Positions 43,673-52,495 of a stretch of DNA of 64,000 bases are shown here, piece after piece. This stretch comes from Sphingosinicella sp963974575 (lineage in GTDB: Bacteria > Pseudomonadota > Alphaproteobacteria > Sphingomonadales > Sphingomonadaceae), in the NCBI RefSeq assembly GCF_963974575.1, contig NZ_CAXBBQ010000005.1, positions 1 through 64,000 of the forward strand, read 5' to 3'. The position numbers and the translations under genes are program-made. Every line of letters begins with the position of its first letter. Positions within the stretch are counted from its first letter, which is position 1. Under the pieces are notes generated by a model. The model was not told the origin of the DNA. It was given only the letters and a program-made list of their open reading frames with translations, and did no database searches.

Positions 43673-44950
43673 GTGAGAGCCGGTCAGAACGAGCGCCTGA
43701 CGCGCGTTGGGGCGGGTACGCCGATGGGCGAGTTGCTGCGCCGCTACTGGCATCCGATAGCGGCGACGGCCGAACTCGATGATCGGCCGGTCAAGCGGGT
43801 GCGCCTGCTTTGCGAGGATCTCGTGCTGTTTAAGGCAGGGAACGGGACCTACGGCCTTGTCGCCCGCAACTGCCCGCACCGCGGCGCCGATATGGCGCAT
43901 GGCATCATCGAACAGGATGGCATCAGGTGCAGTTATCACGGCTGGTGTTTCGCGGAGTCCGGCCAATGTCTTGAGCAGCCTTTCGAGGATATCGCGAATC
44001 CGCGCGCCCGCTTCCGTGACAAGATTCGCATTACCGCCTATCCGGTGGAGGAAAAGGCCGGGATGCTTTGGGCCTATCTCGGACCGCAGCCTGCCCCGCT
44101 GGTGCCGAACTGGGAGCCCTTCACATGGGAGAACGGCTTTCGGCAGGTCGTATTCGCCGACGTTCCGTGCAACTGGCTCCAGTGTCAGGAAAACAGTCTC
44201 GATCCCGTGCATTTCGAATGGATGCACCGAAACTGGTCGTCGCGCCTTTTTGGAAGCGGCGCTTATGGTCCGACGCATCTTGAGCTGAAGTTCGACGAGT
44301 TCGAATTCGGGCACATCTACCGACGCGTACGTGAGGATACGGACAAGGACAACCAGCACTGGACGGTCGGTGCGACCGCGCTGTGGCCCAATGCCTTCTT
44401 CCTCGGGGATCACATCGAATGGCGCGTGCCGGTGGACGACGAGAACACGCTCAGCATTACGTGGATGTTCCACCGCGTACCGAAGGATCGCGAGCCGTAT
44501 GTCCAGAAGCGTGTGCCGTACTGGACCGGTCCGGTGAAGGACGAGAACGGCGAATGGATCACCAGTCACGTGCTCAATCAGGATATTGTGGCGTGGGTCG
44601 GCCAGGGGGCGATCGCCGACCGCACGAAGGAACATCTTGGGCAGAGCGATCGCGGCATCGCGATGATGCGGCGCGCGTATGAGGACAGCATCAGGGCGGT
44701 AGAGGAAGGACGCGATCCCAAGGGGGTCATCCGCGATCCCGAGTTCAACCGCTGTGTGGAGCTCCCGATCAAGCACAGGGAGTTGTTCACGACATCGATG
44801 TCGCTTGAGGAAAGCCGGACACTCGGCGACTCGCTCGCCTATCGCCTCAACCGGCCGGATTACCAACACCAGATCGGCCAGCCTGATGGCGTGAAGCGTG
44901 AATACCAGGAGGCGATGGGGATGATCGCGAAAGGCGCGCACCTGATCTGA
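43673..44950 (+). CDS. Rieske oxygenase, phthalate 4,5-dioxygenase family
   Basis: This 425-residue single-subunit-type oxygenase has Rieske ligands Cys67, His69, Cys86, His89 (CPHRG, CSYHGW) and the iron site Asp177, His180, His185 (LDPVHFEWMH). The family includes phthalate dioxygenase, O-demethylases such as vanillate demethylase and carbazole-type enzymes, and needs a reductase. None is encoded nearby, so electrons must come from elsewhere. It starts at GTG 43673. It heads an operon with FAH, amidohydrolase and ALDH genes and probably performs the first ring hydroxylation or demethylation. Confidence 0.9.
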   Translation: MRAGQNERLTRVGAGTPMGELLRRYWHPIAATAELDDRPVKRVRLLCEDLVLFKAGNGTYGLVARNCPHRGADMAHGIIEQDGIRCSYHGWCFAESGQCLEQPFEDIANPRARFRDKIRITAYPVEEKAGMLWAYLGPQPAPLVPNWEPFTWENGFRQVVFADVPCNWLQCQENSLDPVHFEWMHRNWSSRLFGSGAYGPTHLELKFDEFEFGHIYRRVREDTDKDNQHWTVGATALWPNAFFLGDHIEWRVPVDDENTLSITWMFHRVPKDREPYVQKRVPYWTGPVKDENGEWITSHVLNQDIVAWVGQGAIADRTKEHLGQSDRGIAMMRRAYEDSIRAVEEGRDPKGVIRDPEFNRCVELPIKHRELFTTSMSLEESRTLGDSLAYRLNRPDYQHQIGQPDGVKREYQEAMGMIAKGAHLI

Positions 44951-45005
44951 ATCGAAAGCAGAATAAAAGCAGGACTGCCGCGCTGCGGCGAGGAGAGGAG
45001 CGACC

Positions 45006-45968
45006 ATGAAACTCGGGACGATCAGGTATCAGGGCAGGCCCACGGTCATTGCGCGCGTAGCGGACGACAAGGCCGTTGCGCTTGAATACCGCTGGATGGA
45101 AGACCTTATCGAGGCCGAGAACGCCGGGCTCGATGCCGCCGCCGCTGCGATCGAGGCGGCGATCGCAGGAAAGCTGCCTGTGATTGACCTTGCAGGCGCG
45201 GACTGGATGGCGCCAAACCCACGCCCTTCCAAGATTCTCGGCTGCGCGGTCAACAACAACAATCTCAACCAGTATGCCGTGCGCCCGATGACGGCGCCGA
45301 TGTTCTTCACCAAGGGCCGCTCGGCACTCACCGGACACAACAAGACCATCGATATCCTGAAGGATCACGGCCAGTCGATTCCCGAGCCGGAGCCCGTGGT
45401 GGTGTTCGGAAAAACGGCAAAGAACGTGCCGCCCGAAAAGGCGCTGGATTATGTCTTCGGCTACACGCTCACCAACGACGTGACGGCGAGCGGAGTCAAG
45501 TTCTCGCAGGATTCAATTGCGCTCAAGCAGCGGCCCGAGGTTGTAAAGCCGCACCATCTGGCGTGGCGCCCCAAGTTCGAGGGTGAGGATACCTATCTCC
45601 TGTTCATCTATCACAGCAAGTCGAAGGGCGCGGACACGTTCGCCGCGATGGGTCCGTGGCTGACGACGAAGGATGAGATTCCCGATCCGAACGCCCTGCG
45701 TGTGCGGGGCTACATCGGCGATGAATGTTACGCGGATGACAGCACGGCGAATTATTTCTTCCCCGTAGAGCGGGTCATCTCCGAGGCGACCAAGTGGTTC
45801 ACGATGGAATCAGGCGACTGCATCCACACCGGAACAGCGTCGAAAGGCACGCAGAAACATCCGCGCGGCAATATCGGCACCTACCTCAATCTCTACGACG
45901 GCATGCTGACCGACGTTGAGGTCGAAGGTCTCGGTCGTCTCTCTAACCGTATCAATCTGGAGAAGTAG
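45006..45968 (+). CDS. Fumarylacetoacetate hydrolase-family protein
   Basis: This 320-residue FAH-fold protein has the C-terminal catalytic domain with VFGKTAKNVPPE, FGYTLTNDVTAS, the metal-binding acidic positions and GDCIHTGTASKGT. The family contains hydrolases, decarboxylases and hydratases of open-chain oxo acids from meta cleavage. It is the second gene of the Rieske operon with GAGGAGAGG upstream and 5 nt to the amidohydrolase. A role in cleaving or hydrating the ring-opened dicarboxylate is likely but the exact step is open. Confidence 0.85.
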   Translation: MKLGTIRYQGRPTVIARVADDKAVALEYRWMEDLIEAENAGLDAAAAAIEAAIAGKLPVIDLAGADWMAPNPRPSKILGCAVNNNNLNQYAVRPMTAPMFFTKGRSALTGHNKTIDILKDHGQSIPEPEPVVVFGKTAKNVPPEKALDYVFGYTLTNDVTASGVKFSQDSIALKQRPEVVKPHHLAWRPKFEGEDTYLLFIYHSKSKGADTFAAMGPWLTTKDEIPDPNALRVRGYIGDECYADDSTANYFFPVERVISEATKWFTMESGDCIHTGTASKGTQKHPRGNIGTYLNLYDGMLTDVEVEGLGRLSNRINLEK

Positions 45969-45973
45969 TCGCT

Positions 45974-46960
45974 ATGCCCGTTATCGACGTTCACACACAT
46001 ATGCTGAGCGCATCATGGGTGGAAGAACTCCGCCGACACGGCGCCCCCAAATACGATGTCCGTCCCACGAAGGCAGGGCAGGACTCGGTGTTCCTGCGTG
46101 GCGCGCCGTTCATGACGTTGACCCCCGAGATGTTCGATTACGACCTGCGTGTGAAGAACATGGACAAGGCGGGCGTCGATGTGGCTATCGTCTCGCTGAC
46201 CTGCCCGAGTGCCTATTGGGGCGGGCCGGAGGTGAGCGCGGCGACGGCGGCGGGGATGAATGATCTTATGGCGTTCCAGCAGGGCCGCTACCCGGACCGT
46301 ATCCGCTGGTTCGCGACGCTGCCGTGGCAATATGCCGACCGCGCGGTCACGGAGCTGGACCGCGCGGTGAAGGCCGGCGCGGCGGGCGTGTTCGTAACCG
46401 CGAACGTGGACGAGAAGAACCTCACCGACCCGGTATTCGCGCCGGTCTGGGAGGCGATCGACCGCCATGCGCTGCCGGTGCTCGTGCATCCCACAGCGCC
46501 GCAGGGCGCGGACGCAATGGGCATGGACGAATACGGGCTGGTGCCGCCTGTCGGCTTCATGTTCGATACGACGCTCGCGATTTCTCGCATGATCTTCGAC
46601 GGCTTCTTTGATCGATACGAGAGGCTCGGTATCATCGCGGGGCACGGTGGCGCGACGCTGCCCTACCTCGCCGGGCGGCTCGATCGCTGTCACGAACGCA
46701 TTCCGGCGTGCGCGGAGAAGATCAGCGCGCCCCCGTCCAGCTACCTGAAGCGCATCTACTACGACACGGTGGTTTATGAAAAAGGTGCGCTCGATCTCTG
46801 CATCGAGGTCGCGGGCGGGCCGGAGCGAGTGATGTACGGTTCGGATTATCCGCACAATATTGGCGACATGGAAGGCTGCCTTGCCCGTGTCGATGCGCTC
46901 GGCGGTGATGCCGCGCGCATGGTGCGTAGCGGCACGGCGGAAAGGTTGTTCCGGCTATGA
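45974..46960 (+). CDS. Amidohydrolase-family decarboxylase (ACMSD / gamma-resorcylate type)
   Basis: This 328-residue TIM-barrel protein has the metal ligands of amidohydrolase family 2: VIDVHTHM, His in VLVHPTAP, His in IAGHGGATLPY and Asp in MYGSDYPH. Characterised relatives are 2-amino-3-carboxymuconate semialdehyde decarboxylase, gamma-resorcylate and 5-carboxyvanillate decarboxylases. Here, before an ALDH (4-nt overlap) and near a LigB-type dioxygenase, it may remove CO2 from a carboxylated ring-cleavage semialdehyde, or from the aromatic itself. Confidence 0.85.
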   Translation: MPVIDVHTHMLSASWVEELRRHGAPKYDVRPTKAGQDSVFLRGAPFMTLTPEMFDYDLRVKNMDKAGVDVAIVSLTCPSAYWGGPEVSAATAAGMNDLMAFQQGRYPDRIRWFATLPWQYADRAVTELDRAVKAGAAGVFVTANVDEKNLTDPVFAPVWEAIDRHALPVLVHPTAPQGADAMGMDEYGLVPPVGFMFDTTLAISRMIFDGFFDRYERLGIIAGHGGATLPYLAGRLDRCHERIPACAEKISAPPSSYLKRIYYDTVVYEKGALDLCIEVAGGPERVMYGSDYPHNIGDMEGCLARVDALGGDAARMVRSGTAERLFRL

Positions 46961-48366
46961 GTGCACCTGTACCGATCGTGGATGGAAAGCCGCTGCAAAC
47001 GGCGACGACTTTCCCTGTCATCAATCCCGCGACAGGCCGCGCTTTCATCGATTGCCCGTTGACGAGCCTCGACGATCTGGAAGCGGCGGTGTTGGCCGCG
47101 CGGCGGGCGTTTCCGGGCTGGTCCGCGACTCCGGCCGATACGCGTGCGGCGGCTATTGCCGCCATCGCGGACGCGGTGGAAGCGGAGAAGGAGGTGCTCG
47201 GCCGGCTGCTCTCCTCCGAGCAGGGCAAGCCCGCGCGGACGGCGGCGATGGGCGAAATGAACGCCGCGATCATGTGGATGCGGGCAACCGCTAAGCTACG
47301 GCCCGCGGTAGAGACGATCCGCGACGACGAAAGCGGCACGGTGCAGGTGCACCGCCTGCCGCTCGGCGTTGTCGGCTCGATCACGCCATGGAATCACCCG
47401 GTTCTGATCGCCGTGTGGCACATCATGCCGGCGCTGCTCGCCGGGAACACGGTCGTCATCAAGCCGTCATCCTGTACGCCGCTCAGCACGCTCCGCCTTG
47501 TCGAGATCGCGAACGCGCATCTGCCCGCGGGCGTTTTGAACGTGGTGACGGGCGAGGGTGACATGGGCCGCGCCATCTGCGCGCATCCGTGTATAGACAA
47601 GATCGTGTTCACCGGATCGACGCCGACCGGACGCACCATCATGGCGAGCGGCGCGGCGAACCTGAAGCGGTTAACGCTCGAACTCGGCGGCAACGATGCC
47701 GCCATCGTGCTTCCCGACGCGGATGTCGACGCCATCGCGCAGAAGATTTTCCTGAAGGCGTTCAACAACAGCGGCCAGACCTGCGCGGCGCTGAAGCGGC
47801 TTTATGTCCACGAAAGCCTTCACGATGCGCTCGCCGGTCGCCTCGCTGAACACGCGCACGCGTCCGTGATGGGACCGGGCGATGATCCGGCGAGCGAGTA
47901 TGGCCCCGTGCAGAACAAGGCGCAGTTCGATTTCGTCTGCGGCCTCGCCGAAGACGCGCTTGCGAAGGGCGGACGCTTCCTCGCGGGCGGCGCGCCGCTC
48001 GACCGCGACGGCTATTTCTTCCCGCTCTCGATCCTCGTCGATGTGACGGATGGGATGCGCGTCGTGGACGAGGAGCAGTTCGGCCCGATCCTGCCCATCA
48101 TCCGCTATACGGACGCGGAGGACGCGCTCGCCCGCGCCAATGCGGGGGAGAACGGTCTCGGCGGGTCGGTATGGTCGTCGGATATCGCGGGGGCGACGGC
48201 ACTGGCGCGGCGTCTCATCTGCGGCAATGTCTGGGTGAACGATCACTCAGTCATCTCGCCCGATGCGCCGTTCGGTGGCGCCAAGCAGTCCGGTATCGGC
48301 ACCGAGTTCGGCCTGCACGGCCTTGATGAATATATGCAGCTCCAGACGGTGCGCGTCCCCCGTTAA
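46957..48366 (+). CDS. Aldehyde dehydrogenase
   Basis: This 469-residue ALDH shows PWNHPVLIAVW with the Asn, FTGSTPTGRTIM, Glu in ELGGNDAAIVLPD and Cys in NSGQTCAALKR. Its place after the ACMSD-type decarboxylase fits oxidation of a muconate semialdehyde. It overlaps that gene by 4 nt and its stop codon overlaps the convergent FAH-family gene's stop (TTAA). Confidence 0.9.
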   Translation: MSAPVPIVDGKPLQTATTFPVINPATGRAFIDCPLTSLDDLEAAVLAARRAFPGWSATPADTRAAAIAAIADAVEAEKEVLGRLLSSEQGKPARTAAMGEMNAAIMWMRATAKLRPAVETIRDDESGTVQVHRLPLGVVGSITPWNHPVLIAVWHIMPALLAGNTVVIKPSSCTPLSTLRLVEIANAHLPAGVLNVVTGEGDMGRAICAHPCIDKIVFTGSTPTGRTIMASGAANLKRLTLELGGNDAAIVLPDADVDAIAQKIFLKAFNNSGQTCAALKRLYVHESLHDALAGRLAEHAHASVMGPGDDPASEYGPVQNKAQFDFVCGLAEDALAKGGRFLAGGAPLDRDGYFFPLSILVDVTDGMRVVDEEQFGPILPIIRYTDAEDALARANAGENGLGGSVWSSDIAGATALARRLICGNVWVNDHSVISPDAPFGGAKQSGIGTEFGLHGLDEYMQLQTVRVPR

Positions 48367-49337
48367 CCGGGCCGCGCGCCGATCGTGTTGCAAAGGGTGC
48401 CGATGCCCTCTACCTCGAGTTCGATGACATCGCCGGGTTCCAGATAGCGCCCTGTCTCGAACCCGCAGCCGTTTCCGGCGGTGCCCGACCCGAAGACATC
48501 GCCCGGATACAGCGTCTCGTCGCGCGACACGAAGGCGATGCAATCCGCGAAGCTGTGACACATGCCGGATGACTGCGCCCGGCCCTGCACCTCGCCGTTG
48601 ATGCGCGATTCCATCGACAGATTCGAGACGTTCGGCAACTCATCGCGCGTCACGATCCATGGCCCCATGGCGTTGCCGGTATCGAAGTCCTTGCCCTTCG
48701 ATGGCCCCATGCGGAATTGCTGATCGCGCACCTGCTCGTCGCGCGCGCTGAAATCGTTGTAGATCGTGTAGCCGAAGATGCAGCCGGCTGCGTCTTCGCG
48801 TGCAACGTTCACGCACGTCTTTCCGATCACCGCTGCGAATTCGAGTTCGTAATCCAGTGTCGTCGTAAAGCGCGGCCAGCGGATCGTAGCGCCGTGCCCG
48901 GAGCAGGTCATGCGGTTGCCCTTGAAGTAAAAAGGTCGCTGATACCAGATCGGCGGCAGGTCATAGGCGCCGCTCGCCTTGAAGCGCGCATAGGCCGCCT
49001 CCGGGTCCGCCTCGCCGCGAGCGCGCGTTCTCATGCTGGTTTCCAGCGCCTGCAGGCAGTGCAGCTCGAAATTGGCGAAATCGCGGATCGAATTGGGCAC
49101 GGGGAGCGGCGGAAGGAAGCGCACGCTTTCCGGTGCAAGGGTGTGATCGCCGCGCCAGCGCGCTGCCAGTGCGTGCGCCGTATCGAGGCCGGCGTCACCT
49201 GCTTCGATCAGCGTCTGCATCGAGGTGAAAAATACGCGTTCGTCCAGGTTCGCGGCGGCTGCGAGGTCGAGCAGGCCATCTTTCACAAGAGCGCCGATTC
49301 TAACCCCGCCGCCGGCTTCGAATGTCGCGAGTTTCAT
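48363..49337 (-). CDS. Fumarylacetoacetate hydrolase-family protein (second)
   Basis: This 324-residue protein starts at ATG 49337; the upstream extension crosses the promoter region. FAH-domain elements are YELEFAAVIGKTCVNV, GCIFGYTIYNDFSARD, KGKDFDTGNAMGPW and PGDVFGSGTAGNGCG. It resembles bona fide fumarylacetoacetate or acylpyruvate hydrolases more than the first copy does. It lies opposite the LigB-type gene and is controlled from the same divergent region. Probably acts on the ring-cleavage product. Confidence 0.87.
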   Translation of the reverse strand: MKLATFEAGGGVRIGALVKDGLLDLAAAANLDERVFFTSMQTLIEAGDAGLDTAHALAARWRGDHTLAPESVRFLPPLPVPNSIRDFANFELHCLQALETSMRTRARGEADPEAAYARFKASGAYDLPPIWYQRPFYFKGNRMTCSGHGATIRWPRFTTTLDYELEFAAVIGKTCVNVAREDAAGCIFGYTIYNDFSARDEQVRDQQFRMGPSKGKDFDTGNAMGPWIVTRDELPNVSNLSMESRINGEVQGRAQSSGMCHSFADCIAFVSRDETLYPGDVFGSGTAGNGCGFETGRYLEPGDVIELEVEGIGTLCNTIGARPG

Positions 49338-49357
49338 TGAAAGCCTATCCGTAGTTG

Positions 49358-49393
49358 TATCGCAAATCGCAATACTGTAACGAATAACGCAAC
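49358..49393. promoter_or_regulatory. CGCAA direct repeats in the divergent FAH/LigB control region
   Basis: TATCGCAAA (49358-49366), AATCGCAAT (49365-49373) and TAACGCAAC (49385-49393). The last two are exactly 20 bp apart. TAACGCAAC is identical to the arm at 43586, pointing to a shared regulator. Confidence 0.5.
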
Positions 49394-49421
49394 AATATGA
49401 CGGGTCAAGCGAGGAGTGGTC

Positions 49422-50453
49422 GTGGCAAGAATCGTGCTTGGAATCGGATGCGCGCACACACCGCAACTGCACACGCTTGCGCGCGACTGGGACATTCGCG
49501 GCGATCGCGACCGCCAGGACGGCGTGCCGCTATGGTTCCGTGGGCGGAAACTTTCCTACGCGGAACTGGAACGCGAGCGTGATGCCGAAAATCTCGGCCG
49601 GTATCTCGATCTGGCGACACGCGAGGAATCGCTTCGCCGAAGTTTCGCGGCGATGGACGCGCTTCACGCATCCTTCGTCGCGGCGGCACCCGATGTCGTG
49701 GTGATCGTCGGCAACGACCAGAAGGAAATCTTCTCCGACATGATTCCGGCCTTCGCCGTGATCGCGGCGGACACCATCGTCAACGTGCCGCGAACATCCG
49801 AACAGAATGCGCGCCTGCCGATCGGCATCGAGATTTCCGATCACGGTCATCTGCCGGACGATCGGACGATCTATCCTGGCCACCGCACGCTCGGTCTTCA
49901 CCTTGCATCGCATCTCGTCCGGGAAGCCGGCTTCGATGTCACGCTCTGCCATGAAAAGCCCACGGTGCAAGGCGATCGCTCGCTGCTCTTCGGAATGCCG
50001 CACGCTTACGGTTTTCTCTACAAGAACGTGATGCGCGATCATGTCGTGCCGCACGTCCCCGTCGATGTGAACTGCTGGTACTACGAGAACAGCCCCACCG
50101 CGGCACGCTGTCATGATTTCGGAACCGCGCTCGCCGATGCTATCGCCGCGTGGGATGTCGACGCGAGGGTTGTGGTTCTGACGACGGGCGGCCTTACCCA
50201 CTTCGTGGTGGACGAAGCCTGGGACCGTATGTTCCTAGAAGCGATGCGTACGCGCGACGCAAAGACCTTGCGGGCTTTGCCCCAGAACGAACTGATGGCG
50301 GGCACGTCCGAGTGTAAGAGCTGGATCGCGGCATCGGCCGCGATGGATCGGGCGGGCCTTTCGATGACGGTGGTGGATTATCAGAAGCTGTATCGCACCG
50401 AAGGGGGTACGGGCTCGTCCTGCGCCTTCACACGCTGGCAACCCGTGGCTTGA
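49422..50453 (+). CDS. LigB-family (class III) extradiol ring-cleavage dioxygenase
   Basis: This protein of about 343 residues resembles the catalytic subunit of protocatechuate 4,5-dioxygenase, 2-aminophenol dioxygenase and MhpB. It opens with GIGCAHTPQLH (first His ligand), followed by DVVVIVGNDQKEIF, EISDHGHLPDD (second His region) and TTGGLTHFVVDE. It would open a catechol-, gallate- or aminophenol-like ring without a separate small subunit here. GTG 49422 is chosen: GAGGAG ends 5 nt upstream and overlaps the other GTG at 49416. Confidence 0.87.
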   Translation: MARIVLGIGCAHTPQLHTLARDWDIRGDRDRQDGVPLWFRGRKLSYAELERERDAENLGRYLDLATREESLRRSFAAMDALHASFVAAAPDVVVIVGNDQKEIFSDMIPAFAVIAADTIVNVPRTSEQNARLPIGIEISDHGHLPDDRTIYPGHRTLGLHLASHLVREAGFDVTLCHEKPTVQGDRSLLFGMPHAYGFLYKNVMRDHVVPHVPVDVNCWYYENSPTAARCHDFGTALADAIAAWDVDARVVVLTTGGLTHFVVDEAWDRMFLEAMRTRDAKTLRALPQNELMAGTSECKSWIAASAAMDRAGLSMTVVDYQKLYRTEGGTGSSCAFTRWQPVA

Positions 50454-50546
50454 TTCAACCGGGTCGGGAACGGGCTTCTCGGTGCCGGGGCTACATGCTA
50501 GTGCCAAACGACAAGGCAGGCTCACCCTGCGGGCATTGGATGACGA

Positions 50547-51308
50547 ATGGCGGCAGGAAGAACACGAAGCAGTGAAGGTGCGGCGTCGGCGCGGGTCAAG
50601 AGCGTGGAGGTTACCGTACAGATCCTGGACGTGCTTTCAGAAGCCTCGGGCGCTGTCCGTGTCACGGATCTCGCCCGTCAGCTCGATATGACCAAGGCGC
50701 GTGTCTCGCGCCACTTGCAGACGCTCACCAATCTGGGGCTGGTCGACCGGGCACGGGAAGGCGAAGGCTACGTGTTTGGCCGTAAGCTGCTGAAGTTCGG
50801 GCGGGCGGCCGTCTACCGCAGCAATATCGTGGAAATCTCACGGCCCTTCATCATCGATCTGCACAACGCGACGGGTCATACCGCGCTACTTTCCACGCCC
50901 ACGCGGGGCGGCGCTATGGTCGTGCTTTCGGTCAACAGCCAGTTCGAGCCAGGGGTCATGATCCATCCCGGCGCTGTTCTCGGCTTGCCGGAATCTCCTG
51001 CGGCGCGCCTCATCTATTATTTCGAAAAGAAGAAGCCAACGCCGCCGCGCGTCATCGAGAACCTCACACGCTATGGAGTCGATTTCGAGGCGAATGTGCG
51101 CGGGAACGGTCTTGGAGGTATCGCGGCGCCGCTTTTCGAGCCGGACGGGGTGATCGCTGCCACTGTCAGTATCATCCTCTCGTCGGCGCTGCTGATGCCG
51201 GAGCCCGACCTGGCGCTTCTCGAAAACGTGAAGGCGACAGCGCGCGCGATTCAGGATCAATATGCCGAAGGTGTGGTTTCACCGCTGATGCCGCTGCAAG
51301 GCGCATAG
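50547..51308 (+). CDS. IclR-family transcriptional regulator (second)
   Basis: This 253-residue regulator has a winged helix (about 20-80: VRVTDLARQLDMTKARVSR, then HLQTLTNLGLV) much like the IclR protein at 42.7 kb (both contain MTKxRxSRHxxxLxxLGLV) and an effector domain. Two related regulators may share or divide the GTTGCG-type sites. It follows the LigB gene on the same strand after about 90 nt and is convergent with the deacylase gene. Confidence 0.9.
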   Translation: MAAGRTRSSEGAASARVKSVEVTVQILDVLSEASGAVRVTDLARQLDMTKARVSRHLQTLTNLGLVDRAREGEGYVFGRKLLKFGRAAVYRSNIVEISRPFIIDLHNATGHTALLSTPTRGGAMVVLSVNSQFEPGVMIHPGAVLGLPESPAARLIYYFEKKKPTPPRVIENLTRYGVDFEANVRGNGLGGIAAPLFEPDGVIAATVSIILSSALLMPEPDLALLENVKATARAIQDQYAEGVVSPLMPLQGA

Positions 51309-51314
51309 CCTCGC

Positions 51315-52478
51315 TTACTCGAACGCGGTTGCGGCGAGGCGATCCATGAAGTCCTCGCAAAGCGCAAGTTGTTCGAGCGAAATGAACTCGTCGGGCTTGT
51401 GTGCCTGGCTGATCGAGCCGGGGCCGCAGATCACCGCCGGGATGGCGCGCGCCTGAAACAGCCCGGCTTCAGACCCGAACGTCACATGGCGCGGCGCGGC
51501 GTTGCTGCGATTGAGCCGCTGTACATAGCGGGTCAGCGGTGCATCGTCGTCGATGGCGAAGCCGGGGACATGGCCGATCCGTACTATCTCGATAGCGGCG
51601 TTTGGCGCGATGGTGTGCATCCGCGGGAGCAGTGCAGTTTCGGCAAAATCCCGGACCTCCGTGATCAGGGCCTCCGGATCGGTCCAGGGCAGCGTGCGGA
51701 TGTCGAAACGAAACGTGCAGGCGGCAGGCACGATGTTGGCGGCATGGCCGCCGCCGATCACGCCGGTCTGCATCGTGGAGTAGGGGACTTCATAGCCGTC
51801 GTGGCGGCGTTCTTCCTGCGCCATGCGCTCGGCGATCTCCGCAATGCGGTTCACCAGCCGCGAGGCATATTCCACGGCATTCACGCCTTGCGGCGCGAGC
51901 GAGCTGTGAACCTCCAGCCCCGAGACCGTGCAGGAATAGACGGCGCCGGCCTTGTGGCCGACAACCGTGTTCATGCTCGTCGGCTCGCCGACGATGCAGC
52001 CGCGTGGCGAAAGGCCGCGCGCCGCCAGGTCGGCGAGCATGTGGCCGACGCCCTTGCAGCCGATTTCCTCGTCGAATGAAAAGGCGAGGTGGATGGGTTC
52101 CTCACCAGCCGCCGCCTTCAACACGGACACCTTGGCAAGCGCGACCGCGATGAAGCCCTTCATGTCGCATGTGCCGCGCCCGTAGAGCTTGCCGTCTCGT
52201 TCGGTGAGTTCGAACGGGTCAGTTGACCACGCCTGTCCGTCGACGGGTACGACATCCGTGTGGCCGGACAGGATGATGCCGCCGCTGCCGTTGCCGATCG
52301 TGGCGAAGAGGTTCGCCTTGCGCGCATCCTCGCCGCGCGTCAGCACGCTTTCGATGCCATGTTCCGCCAGATAGTCCCGCACCCATTCGATGAGTTCGAG
52401 GTTGGAATCGCGGCTCACCGTGGGAAAACCGACGAGCGTCTTCAGAATGTCGAGCGTTGCGGGATCGGGACGGCGCAT
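51315..52478 (-). CDS. M20-family deacylase (acetylornithine deacetylase ArgE-like)
   Basis: This 387-residue zinc hydrolase has the M20 motifs: SGHTDVVPVDG with the first His/Asp, YGRGTCDMKGF with the bridging Asp, FSFDEEIGCKG with the catalytic and metal Glu, and the late His in SQAHKPDEF. ArgE-like enzymes remove N-acyl groups from amino acids. ATG 52478 leaves a 17-nt gap to the ThDP gene; the start at 52529 would overlap it. In this setting it may release an aromatic amino acid from an N-acyl or N-formyl conjugate (inference) rather than serve arginine synthesis. Confidence 0.88.
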   Translation of the reverse strand: MRRPDPATLDILKTLVGFPTVSRDSNLELIEWVRDYLAEHGIESVLTRGEDARKANLFATIGNGSGGIILSGHTDVVPVDGQAWSTDPFELTERDGKLYGRGTCDMKGFIAVALAKVSVLKAAAGEEPIHLAFSFDEEIGCKGVGHMLADLAARGLSPRGCIVGEPTSMNTVVGHKAGAVYSCTVSGLEVHSSLAPQGVNAVEYASRLVNRIAEIAERMAQEERRHDGYEVPYSTMQTGVIGGGHAANIVPAACTFRFDIRTLPWTDPEALITEVRDFAETALLPRMHTIAPNAAIEIVRIGHVPGFAIDDDAPLTRYVQRLNRSNAAPRHVTFGSEAGLFQARAIPAVICGPGSISQAHKPDEFISLEQLALCEDFMDRLAATAFE

Positions 52479-52495
52479 GGTCTGGCGGGTTCCTT

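Noticed and set aside
43598..45007. 469-codon open frame on the minus strand across the Rieske oxygenase gene
   Set aside because: It is the complement of a clear Rieske gene with all ligands, and the translation has no domain or ribosome site.
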